Source of the DNA: Athripsodes cinereus
Taxonomy: Eukaryota > Arthropoda > Insecta > Trichoptera > Leptoceridae
Direction: 5' to 3'
NCBI GenBank assembly: GCA_947579605.1
Contig: OX388314.1
Location: forward strand, 7,812,001 to 7,876,000
DNA: 64,000 bases
This document shows, in pieces, positions 11,201 through 21,800 of the stretch (position 1 is the stretch's first letter; every line of letters starts with the position of its first letter). The notes under the pieces were generated by a model. It ran no database searches and was not told the origin of the DNA. It was given only the letters and a program-made list of their open reading frames with translations. Both the position numbers and the translations under genes were made by a program.

Positions 11201-12055
11201 TGGTTTTATCACTCACACCGAAGCCTGCCGCTAACTCTGACGTGGTTTGCGATGGATCTGCTTCCACAATTGCTTTTAATTCTTCGTTATCAACTTGTGT
11301 CTCCGGCCGTCCACGAGGCTTGTTCTGTAGGTCAAAATTTCCAGAACGGAAACGTTGGAACCAATAACGTACCGTATTTTCTTTTGCAGTAGCTTCCCCA
11401 TACGCATTGTTAATCCTACGAGCCGTTTCTGCAGCACTAGTGCCGAGGTGAAACTCATATTCGTAAATATAGCGATATTTTAAGTTCTCCATATTGTGAA
11501 CAGAACGATGTGAAAGAAAAACAAATGACGCGATAACAAATAAATTTCGTAATTCGAACACAGAAATACATGGTCTTAAATTTGAAATAAATTTGAATTT
11601 GGAATTCCTAGCCGAACGCCACATATTTTGAATCAAAGTTGCCAGTTCGCCAAACGCCAATTTCATATGTAAGGACCTAATATTATCCTCATCTGAATAC
11701 CTAAATTTTTATTGGTACAAATAGCATGACTTTTAAATTCACTTTGTGGGGCTAGTTCACTCAATATCTGACTTGTGAAAGACAGATTTGTAAAGATCAA
11801 TATTTTTTTACACTTTTTAATTATTTATAAAATAAATGAAAAAGGATATCAACAAATTGTCACTTAATAATTAATATGTTTTCCAATCTAGAATCTTCTT
11901 CAGATAGCCAGAAGTTGGAGGCGTGGTCCCAATTGATGGTTAGAAGATCACCACAGTTTACAGCCTGCAAATTATTTCCTATTGACTATCAACTCCTGGT
12001 GACCATTGTGGGAACGGTTGTAACATATTTCATTATCATTGTTCAAATCAAATGA
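5276..12055 (+). CDS. Gustatory receptor (insect Gr, 7tm_7 family), four exons, complete
   Basis: Four exons join in phase: 5276-6178, 6415-6495, 9826-9994, 11892-12055, all with GT-AG introns, giving 438 aa. The product is a ligand-gated chemoreceptor of the sensory neuron membrane. Predicted membrane segments lie near residues 73-90, 99-125, 161-182, 196-218 (exon 1), 302-316 (exon 2), 341-361 (exon 3) and 418-438 (exon 4). Family marks are the short exons after a long first exon, the conserved region around TM6 followed by EA-x-x-T, and a C-terminal TYFIIIVQIK corresponding to the Gr TYhhhhhQF signature, here with IK replacing the final F. Intron 2 holds an RTE-like LINE and a piggyBac-like MITE; intron 3 holds a mariner. 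The start ATG is the first in frame. Ligand unknown. Confidence in family is good; the exon 2 donor (6496) is inferred from phase. Confidence 0.87.
6926..8915 (-). mobile_element. Degenerate RTE-like LINE (reverse transcriptase and C-terminus)
   Basis: Minus-strand remains of a non-LTR retrotransposon inside Gr intron 2, antisense to the gene. Recognisable blocks in order: an alpha-helical linker (8641-8967), NYHGITLLSVPGKV, GFVPGKSCSDAI, FIDYEKAFD, TGVRQGCVLA, EYADDLALF (active site YADD), FRYLGATLTPEGD, and the tail SCLGHVLRMPND with RPGRPSFTIH. Stops at 8641-8643 and 7591-7593 and later frame changes make it dead. The 3' end carries a short tandem repeat (ATGA)n at about 6927-6940, typical of RTE elements. 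No endonuclease domain is seen, so it is 5' truncated. Clade RTE is inferred. Confidence 0.8.
8920..9575. mobile_element. piggyBac-like MITE, 656 bp
   Basis: Ends are CCCTTTTAGTGCCA and its exact reverse complement. The left flank is TTAA (8916-8919) and the right flank TTGA (9576-9579), one change from a TTAA target duplication. TTAA plus CCCTTT ends is the piggyBac signature. Near the right end there is an inner repeat of aggagcgc and gcgctcct. A plus-strand frame of 163 codons (8928-9419) runs through it but matches nothing I know and has no transposase motif; I do not call it a gene. The MITE lies at the 5' edge of the RTE-like fragment. Confidence 0.75.
10395..11680 (-). mobile_element. 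Complete mariner element, 1286 bp, perfect TIRs
   Basis: The first and last 29 bp (10395-10423, 11652-11680) are exact inverted repeats starting TTAGGTCCTTACATATGAAA. It is flanked by TA at 10393-10394 and 11681-11682. The paralogous segment around position 260 has the uninterrupted sequence aaacatatattatcctc with a single TA, so the insertion and its target duplication are proven by comparison. It lies in Gr intron 3, antisense to the Gr gene. Confidence 0.95.
10473..11492 (-). CDS. Mariner transposase, intact, 339 aa
   Basis: Cut-and-paste transposase. The N-terminal half has paired helix-turn-helix DNA-binding segments (around AAETARRINNAYG, then SELAAGFGVSDKTILIHLKQ). WVPHEL is the conserved linker. 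The catalytic triad is D in VTCDEKW, D in LLQDNARPH and D in YSPDLAPTDYHFF, with exactly 34 residues between the last two Ds, i.e. the mariner D,D34D pattern. No stop or frameshift interrupts it and its length is normal for the family (about 340-350 aa). The frame is open upstream through the TIR to 11666, but the mariner-like start is the Met at 11492 (MENLKYR). It could be active. Confidence 0.94.
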   Translation of the reverse strand: MENLKYRYIYEYEFHLGTSAAETARRINNAYGEATAKENTVRYWFQRFRSGNFDLQNKPRGRPETQVDNEELKAIVEADPSQTTSELAAGFGVSDKTILIHLKQIGKVKKLEKWVPHELSDANKETRVECCVSLLNRHNNEGILNRIVTCDEKWILYDNRKRSSQWLNPGEPAKFCPKRKLTQKKVLVSVWWTSAGVIHYSFLRSGQTITADVYCQQLQTMMEKLAIKQPRLVNRSSPLLLQDNARPHTARLTTAKLRELRLECLRHPPYSPDLAPTDYHFFRNLDNFMQGKKFNSHEAVQTAFKDFIDSRSHTFFSKGINELPSRWQKCIDSHGTYFD

Positions 12056-12179
12056 ATCTGCATTCTCATTGAAAAAGTTGAGAGTTATACAGAGTAGTTT
12101 CGTAGACCAACAGCTTGAAAATTTTCAAATTGCCTTTTGAATTCACTATCAAAATATTCTATGAATTAAATACTACTTG

Positions 12180-12330
12180 CATGTTTTATATGCAGCTGGT
12201 CTGCTGGCTACCCCACTTGTGGGATATGCCGTGATGGTATAGTAGTTAAATACTACTACTACTACTACTATACCATCACGGCATATCCCACAAGTGGGGT
12301 AGCCAGCAGACCAGCTGCATATAAAACATT
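12180..12330. mobile_element. Perfect palindrome made of two opposed family-A ends
   Basis: Two 65-bp arms (12181-12245 and 12265-12329) are exact reverse complements. Each is the last 65 bp of repeat family A (atatgccgtgatggtatagtag end), truncated at the same base, with the (TAG)n ends meeting in the centre (12246-12264). The insertion is absent from the paralogue (near 775-785). The target sequence ATTAAATACTACTTG occurs once there, and here on both sides; its first part TTAAATACTACT also occurs in the centre. Confidence 0.85.
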
Positions 12331-12866
12331 AAATACTACTTGAGTTTGAAACACGTCCTTGAGAATTTGATCCACGTGATCAAGTCAGTTAGTTCTCGGA
12401 TGCCTACGCTTTCCTACACCTCTTCTTTCAGACAAGTATATTCTCTTTGTCATCCTTTCGTTCCACATGTCCAAACCATTGCAATTTATTTACACGCATT
12501 ATTTCCATAACCCTCCTGTTGCATCCGCCCATTTACCTAATATCCTCATTCCTCTATCACGCAACGTTTAATTATATTATAAATATATTTAGTAGTGTGT
12601 GAAAAAACCAATGAGTACATGATAATATATTTCATTTGAGTGGTAATTTAAATATGGACTAAAAATAATGTGTCATTACATTTTTCTCTCTCTTTTAAAT
12701 GGTTGGCTGGACGACATTGTTCACAGAACACTGTTTGTATTTTGTGTAAATACTGTATCTATAGTGAATAAAAATAAGTTTATAATTGGTGATCAAATTG
12801 TTTAATAACATAAAAAAAATAATGGTAAAGATTATATTATAAATAAATTCAAACAGTTTCAATGAA

Positions 12867-15800
12867 TTAAGATGGCTTAAACCATTTAGGAACTTTGGTA
12901 TCTTTTGCTTTTGATGGCCCAGGTACTGAGAATGGTTCCGATCTTGTCTGTTTTTTGGCTTCACTAGATTTGTTTGACAAAGAATTAGATTTGTTGTTTT
13001 CTGACGGTGATAAAACTTTGGTGTTGTTTATCCCCCTACAAATAATGCAACAATAAATAAATAAACATTATCATATGAGGCATTAGTGAATGTCTCTGAT
13101 CACCCAATTGAATATATTATTTATATTGATGTGTTTTATTTGAAATAACTGTGTGAAAGTACATTTTGATGAATTTAAGATAGAAAAATAAAAATACAAC
13201 ATTGATTAATCACAGGCCTTTTGGGTCAACACCCATCATCAGTGAGTTTTTATTAGAAAACTATTGTATATGGTGCCTGTTGTAATTCTGTGAAAATCAT
13301 GGATATCTGTGATAGACAATGAGACTATTACACAAAAAAAAAACAAAAGAATTCATATTTAAACTCAAACATTCATATTAAAGGAATTTTGAATATGAAT
13401 TTAAAACCGCTTTAACTCCACTGCTCGGCAAAAGCAGCTAATAAATGTCTCTGTTTCACTTTTCTTCTTTCCATTGATATAAGTAAAAAAGGAGAAGGAA
13501 AATAAATTATTTTCTGTCTCATTTCTTTCCTACAGAGACAGTAAAAAAAGAAGAAAGATAGAACCATTTGTTCGCTGTGTTCAGTGAACAGCTGAGCAGT
13601 ATCAATTTAAATAACAGGACACAATAATGCACATAAGTAAAGGTAATTGAATTTTAGATTTCATAGAATAAAATTAAAAAGTCTGTCACTCGGTGGTGTA
13701 ATATTTACAATAATTGGATATATAAGGTTATACATGAAAATTAATATGAAATATAATCAAAGATATATAGCTAGACATTATAGATTTACCTTGACTTGGA
13801 AGCTGAGAATTTAGCCGCTTCAGGTGAAGTAAGTTTATCCAATATATCTTTCTTCAAATACCGTCGACTGGTGATTGAAGATAATTCTGATTCATCCACA
13901 CAAGGACCAAAATGGATCAATGCAGATGGCACACATTTAGCTTCTATAAGTCTAGTTTCAGGACTTAGAATTTGTTTCGGTGGTGTCACATCTGAAAAAC
14001 ACATTTTTTATCATCACCATTATTTGTAAGATTTACATGCATTATTATAACTTGTACGTTTTTAGATGCTTGTGAATACCGCAACTCATAGATATTTCTG
14101 GAGCAAGTGGTTTACGAATGAGCATTAATGTTTGTGCAATGAAAAAAAAACTTTTTCTAATGCCCTCTGTATGATATTGTGCCAGTTGCTATACATGCAT
14201 ATTTCACACTTGGGATACTGGGATAAATAACAAAATTAGTGTTATATATTTTAAGGTTATGCCTAATATCTTGCACTCTGGCACAATTTGAGTAAAATGA
14301 AATGAAGAATAATCCATTGTATGCAATTTGACCTCAGCACTATTACCAGTCAATCAACACATAATTGAATAAAATAAATCTTCTTACATAAATCAAATAT
14401 TTCATCAGAGTTTTCCAAATAGTCTTTTACAAAGTCCATAACAATTTTAACTGTATCCAGAGGACGGAATGTACCCTGAAGGACTGTTCTGTCAGGGAAA
14501 GCAACACGTAAAACCACTTTTTGATAGTCTTTCAGCTGCGTCAATACCTAGAAACAAAATACATACAACAAATAAGATTTTTAGATAATGCATATCTGAA
14601 TTGAAAATTGGACCAAATGAAAAAATTATACATTGTAATTTGACAAACGTTTTTGTGTTCACACAGTGAAAATTAATTTTTATAAGTATTATTTATGCAT
14701 ACATACATACATCATTGATACACTATTAACAAAATCTTGGTACAAGTCATTATTATTATTATTACTGACAATAAGACGATTCTTACAAGGATCATTACAG
14801 CTGAAGGCCAATGCGATCCCAGAAGAAAACATTAAACAATATCCAAACGACAACACAACTACAATATATCCTCGATTTTCCTTATAAATTCTGCATACGT
14901 CACGTTGAAGATATCAACCTCTCCAGCCAGACCATTAAACATTTGAATAGCTTTTCCCACTGGGGAGTTTGCCAATATGTTTGTTCGGCTTTGAGGCTGA
15001 TAAAAAAAATCGTGATGCCGAGAACGTCCATATGCATCGGGAACATATATATTGAATTTTTCAAGTATTATTGGATTAAATATGATACCGTTGAGTAGCT
15101 TAAAAAAGTGACGAGCACAGAATACATCTCGGCGATGTTCTAAAGTATTATAGCCAAGGCAACCCATTACGAATGAAGATGGAAACAGGTAGGGATAATA
15201 TCCATATATTTTCCAATATAGCGACCTTAAAAATCTTCTTTGTACCTTTTCTACCATTAAAACATACGTGTCTTCCGATGGACACCAAATAATCGAACCT
15301 GACTCCAGAACACTCCGAACTAATGACTCATATAAAAGCTTTAACGTGTTTGGATTTTGAAAGTTGTTGGAGTGTCTCAGCAAAAAACCCAGCGATTTGT
15401 AAGCCTTTTGAGTTATATCCGTAATATGCTCCCTGAAATGAAAATTCTGAGTGAAAAGAACACCAAGGTCCTTAGACTTCTCAACTCTGATGAGCAATGT
15501 ATTATCCATGGTGTAGTCATAAATCATCGGTTGCCTAGATCTAGAATATGTCATAATGTTACATTTTTTTACACTAAAAGGAAGCCTATTTCTATGTGAC
15601 CATTCGACGATAGAATCAATATCTGACTGCAACTCCTTGGCATCCTCGGCACATCGGACACTCTTGAAAACCTTCAAGTCGTCTGCAAACAGAAGAAACT
15701 TCGAATAACGCACGCTGCCTCCAACATCATTTATAAAAAGTGTAAAAAGTAATGGTCCTAAATTTGAGCCCTGAGGAACTCCAGACGTTGCCAAGAATTT

Positions 15801-18800
15801 GTCAGAGCAATGATCACCGCTCACAACATATTGTTTTCTGTTTGTGAAATAATCCGAGAGCAGATCAACCAGACCTTGAGAAAATCCCATTTTAGATAGT
15901 TTATTCAGCAAAACATGGTGATCCACTCTATCAAACGCCTTCTCGAAGTCGTTGTAGTTAACATCCACTTGTGTTTTGCTGTCTATGTTTTTGGTTACAT
16001 ATGTATTAAAACAAAGCAAATTTGTTACAGTTGAACGTTTCGGTCTAAATCCATGTTGCTCATCCACCAGCATATGCTCACACATGCCAAATATATATCT
16101 ATGCAATATCATTTCAAAAAGCTTGGCTGGCGCGGATAGCACAGCTACAGGTCTGTAATTGGTAATTTCCGCTGGGTCACCCTTTTTAAGAATAGGAGTT
16201 ACCTTAGTAACCTTCCAAACATCCGGCATTCTCTTAAGATCAACACACACATTGAATAAATACCTTAGAACATCAGTGATCACATGGCCAGCCTGTTTCA
16301 AAATATAAGCAGGTATCATATCCGGTCCTGACGAATGTTTGGGTTTCAGATGTTTTAAACTATATTTAACGTCTTCATAGGTAATTGATGGTACATCAAT
16401 CATTTCAAATGATCCTCCCGAAGAATCTTCAATCAACCGTTCATTATCAGCAACACGTGGTCCAAAAACAGAAGAAAAGAACGACGCAAATCCATCTGCA
16501 ATCTCGCTATCGCCAACATAAAGTTTTTCATTATAAGACATAGATTTAGGTCTTTGATCGCATTTTTTCTTTCCCTTAACAAAATTCCAAAAACGAGAAG
16601 GATCTGATGCAATTTCGTTTTCACATCTATTAATGTGCGTCTTATAATCAGATTCTATCTGTTTCTTCACCACACTTCGATGTTTTTTGAACTTGTTGTA
16701 AGCAACAAGTGAGCCAGATTTTTTCCACAATTTATGAAACTTCGATTTTAAATTCATGTTATAAATAAGAGTCCCTGAAAACCAATTAGGAAAACCATCA
16801 CGTCCGTTGTCACTTCTTCCAGCAAAACATTCGTCAAACGAAGCATACACTGTTTTGTAAAATTCATCCACCGCGACATTTAAATCCCCCGCAACATAAA
16901 CGTGCTCCCATGATTTCGATGCCAGGTTGTCAATAAACATCGGAACATGTCTGTTACTGAACCTCCATCTCCTATCTACAGAAATCTCCCGACCTCGTCT
17001 TATATGACCCTCATAATATCTACTTTTGTGGGTAATTGAGAATGTGATATCAAGGGTAGGGTGGTAAGAGTCTTCAGGAACAAGTGGAAAGTCATGTCTA
17101 CCAACCCGAATACACGATGGATCAAGATTTGCGTATACCATATCCAATACTCTACTTGAACAGTTGACAACAGTATTCATTTGTTGTAGGTTAAGCAGAT
17201 CTAAGAAATATTTGTGTTCAGCCTTAGGATAGTTGCAAGAATGCAGATTGAAGTCTCCCAAAATTAAAACATTTTTACCAATTAGTCTCGAGCGCTCACT
17301 CTCAACCTTTGAGTAAAAACTTTCAAATGCATCAGAGTTAGTACTTGGCGGAAAATATACGACACAGACAAATAGCACGTATTGATCGAAAACTAGTTTG
17401 ACCCATAGATCTTCTCCTGACTCAGTTTCCAGGTTGTGAACTCGCGTAGCCAGTTGTAACCGAGATGTTCTCACCGCCAAAGCAACTCCACCACCTCTTG
17501 TTGGCCTATCACATCTGAAAGCCATATATCGGGAATCAAAAAGCTCAGAATCCGATACGCCTGCATGCAACCAAGTCTCGGTAAGAGCAACTAGTGTAAA
17601 ATTTTGGGTCAAAATATTACTATGAAATTCATGGATTTTAGTATTCAGTCCACGAACGTTTGCGTAGATGCATGACAAGTTAAGCACTGACTTTTGGGTC
17701 ATCGGAGGCATCGGCGGACCGGCGCTGTTGATACCCTCGAAATGTCCACTTATTGATAGCAGTATTTGGCGGCCACATATCCGGGTCCATCCATTCATCA
17801 AACATCGACACTGGTACGCCAATCTTAAATGATGCATGCCCTTTATTTTTTGAGATAATTTGATCAATTTCCAGACCCTCTAAGTCCGGTTTCTTTTTTG
17901 TCATATAATTTCTCACATCACTGACCGTTGTCTCAGGTGCCAAGGAGAACACATGAATAAATCGCTTGGGTTCAACTGTTTTAAGCAAATCGTCTGGATT
18001 GCCAGTCCCTCTCAAAATTGCACGTGGAGGGGCACGACTCGGAACATTGGTCATAACTTCATGCAACTGAGATCCGAAACCGTTATCTCCCCTTCTCTGA
18101 TCAATCGATCCACGCCACGAGCGAGACCTAACCACATTCGCATATGCCAATCCAGTTGTCATTGAGACATTAGCAGCCGCACCCGACTGGAACAGGTTCA
18201 TATCACCGTCAGGTAGGGTTGGAATATCTTTATGCGAGAAACTTTTACGAGCTTTGAGATCAGCCACTTCCTTTTCCAGACATTGTATTCTTGTCTTATC
18301 TGTCAACCGCTCGTTCTCCAAAGTCTCAAGACGAACGCCACACACCTGCATATTATCTTTGAGACCCTGAATCTCTTTCCTCAGATCCACCATCTCCTGT
18401 CCAAACTTAACAAATCCAGAATTAAGATCTTGCTTCATAGCTTGGATCTCATTCATCAAACAAGCAAACTTGCCCTCAAACACTTTAATAAAATCATCAA
18501 AATCTCGGGGAAGAGCAACACACGATTCAGTCAATTCACATTCAGGAGAACCATCGCGCGTTTGCCTCACCGGTGTGTTACTGTTGTCTCCTTTACGTTT
18601 CTGCGAAATCCTGCAAGGAGGACATTGCCATGATGACTTTGTCTTCTTTGACATTTTAGAGAAATTCTCCTTAGATACCCCAACACATGATAGATGGTAC
18701 CATTGAGAACAAGCCGAACATATGATTAGCAATAATTCCCTGGTATCGGCCTTGCACCCTCCACATAAATCCATACTGGCAGAACTATTTAAGGCAATAA

Positions 18801-21800
18801 TTATAGTAGAACGTCTGAACGTATGTGGAGTAGAATCCACCATGCGAATAGTAAGTATAAGTAAAATATGCAGTGCATATAAGCTGGCTACAACCCACAA
18901 CCCATAGGAGAATTCCGGCAAATAAAATAACAATAAAAATAACAACAACAACCACAAAACACCGATAAATATTACTAAGAGTTAGCTAAATGATGAAACA
19001 ATCAATGATAGAAGTGCAACAGAATCTGTTAATCAAAAAGCAGGTATGTATATGCAAATAATCGCAAAACACTACACGTACCTAGATAGGTAACAACTAA
19101 TATAGAAAATCTGGCAAATTATTAATAACAAACATAAAAATAGTACCAATAGGTATAGAAAAAAAACATGCAATGTATATATATAATCGAAATGTACAAT
19201 AATAGGTATAGAAAAATATCAAATATAGTTAAATATTAAACATAGTTAACAAATGCTATAAGGCAAAAAACTATTATATTATAGAAGAGAAAAAAAACAT
19301 GCAATGTATATATATATAATAGAAATGTACAACAATAGGTATAGAAAATATCAAATATAGTTAAATATTAAACATAGTTAACAAATGTTATAAGGCAAAA
19401 AACTACTATATTATAGAAGAGAAAAAAAAAACATGCAATGTATATATATAATAGAAATGTACAACAATAGGTATAGAAAAATATCAAATATAGTTAAATA
19501 TTAAACATAGTTAACAAATGTTATAAGGCAAAAAACTATTATATTATAGAAGAGAAAAAAAAATGCAATGTATATATATATATATAATAGAAATGTACAA
19601 CAATAGGTATCAAATAAAGTTAAATATTAAATATAGTTAACAAGTGCTTAAAGGCAAAAAAAGCAAGCAATAATAAAAACAAATATATAAAGATAAGTAG
19701 GTATGTGCAGCTGTTATTGGTGGAATTAATATTAACAACAAATACAAACTAACAATTGTGTCTTTAAAGGAAAAGCAACTAAAAATAAGTCTATCCCCTG
19801 TTCAAAACACTCTTCCCTATAATAACATATAATAAATAAATAGAATACAGAGTAAAAATAAGAAAATTAAATATCTTAAAAATAAAATAAAACAAATTAA
19901 AATAAAAAAAAATAAATAAAAAAATGGTTGTCTTTAAGTGGAGCGGAGGAGACTCGAACACACAACCCCAAAACAGCCCACGATTTTTACTACACGCTCC
20001 AAACCATTAAGCTACGAAGTGCGATCGCACCATCGCCAAAAATAATAAATTTTAATCAATTAATATTTTGTTGCGTCAATATTACCACAGAGAGCTCTAT
20101 ATAATGCAAATGGATTTACACAATGATAATGCTAAATGTTATGCCAATCAAAAACACAACTGTAAGCTAATAATAAAATAAATAAGTAACTAATAGAATA
20201 AAACAAATAGAAATAACAAAAAGCATAAATTATGTAAACGAATAATAAAACTTACGAATAATAATTAAACGTAATAAAGTATAAGAAATAAAAATAATTA
20301 GTTGTGAAAAATATTATATACCTAGCTAAGCATTAAAATAATATCCACAAAATGACCAGTAAACTATCCAATACATTAAAATAATGAATGAAAAAATTAT
20401 AAATAAATAAATAAAAAAAAAGTATATACACAGATGACCTGGCTGGTATTTGATCTCGGGCATCAAAAATTCACCGTCCCCTTCAAAAATCTTGCCGGGT
20501 CGAACCCCTGCGCCACAGAGTTCCGCGATACAGGTGTCTAAATTATAGTATAAATACAATAGATCCTTGTTATACACTTGAACAATGACATCTTTCACAG
20601 GCAACTAAAAAATCCACTGTTGGTATTGATGGACAGTACATCTAACAAAAATAGCACTTTAGTTCACAGGGTGATCAGGTGTTGTAGGCTTCCTTCTTAG
20701 ATATTATAGGCTACCCGCTGTCATCATACTTAATCCTCAGATTCAGCAAGTGAGTTTTAGCGTTTGTAATTTGTTAGGTTTTGTAAGTTTTCAACTCGGT
20801 TCAACACCGCGTAGGTACAATGTAAGTAGGTATGTTGAATATCTTCACAATAATGTCGGCCAAGTTATCCAGCACAGCAGCAAATAGGTATTTTGAGATT
20901 TACCTTGATTAGAAAATATCTTAATTTAGACAAAAAAAAATAAGAATAGCAAAATTCTCCCTTCGCTTCGTGTAGGTCTCGAACCCGCGTACCCCGCTAC
21001 GGAGGCAGACACTCTACCGATTCATCTATCGGGACAACTGCGAGGTGCTCCGTGATATTTAATATGTATATTTCACGGTCAAAAAAGAAAAAACAATGTC
21101 TACCCTCCTCTGTTATTAGGTACTTTCACTTCACATCACTTATTGACTGTCATTCGTAGTCTACACATGCAAAACACAGCACATCCGTGCATTGATTTAA
21201 CAAAACAGTATGATTAACAGATGCGCGATCGATAAAAGTATAAGTTAGCAGTGTTTCTCGACAATTAATTCAAAAACAACGTCAAAAACAAAATAAATTC
21301 GGAGGAGCAAAAAACAACGTATAGTTCTGTCGACGTATCCGACAAATGATCATCGACACAGTCATATACCTACTTAGTACATTTTTCAGGAACAACCATA
21401 AGAAATAATTTTTTAAGTAGGTGTCGCCATTAGATTGCCATAATCAAACTTTCAAAATCTGTTATTGAAGACATTGAGAAATTTTATTGAAAAATATCAA
21501 AAAGACACATTTGAATGAAATCAACATCATAGTCGGGATGGAAAAAATTGTTTTCCAGGAAATGTACTGGTAACTGACTTTAAAATACACGATGGATTCC
21601 AGTTTACCTACATCATTACTATTTTATGTACATTGTCTAAATAATTTTAAATTATAAAAATGTCTCTCAAATATTGCATGATTAATGCTTCCAAAATAAG
21701 TAAAACAACAACAATAAGTGAATATATTTTCAATCTAAATTATAAAATTTCCTAAGTTTCACCTTTTTGCTTTCTTCTAATTTTTTCATATTAGATATCT

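Larger units (their letters stand above)
10272..14373. repeat. Segmental duplication, copy 2 (functional side)
   Basis: Counterpart of 139-3472. It contains the functional Gr exon 4 and TUG exons 8 and 7, and stops just short of TUG exon 6 (14388). Specific to this copy are the mariner (10395-11680) and the palindromic insertion (about 12180-12329). TUG is complete only through this copy, so this side keeps the ancestral TUG end; the other is the derived fragment. Confidence 0.9.
14745..19662 (-). mobile_element. Full-length CR1-like LINE with repeated 5' region
   Basis: Two long minus-strand frames lie in TUG intron 5, in the same direction as TUG. The 3' end is a short (ATT/AAT)n tract near 14745-14762. 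The 5' side beyond ORF1 leads into a fourfold tandem array (19149-19662), which I tentatively include as 5' UTR. Both ORFs are uninterrupted, so this is a young copy. Clade CR1 (or a close Jockey-group relative) is inferred from the PHD-finger ORF1, the ORF2 layout without RNase H and the microsatellite-like tail. Confidence 0.8.

Noticed and set aside
19935..20032. A functional tRNA gene
   Set aside because: A and B boxes are recognisable but I could not pair an acceptor stem, and extra bases disrupt the anticodon arm.
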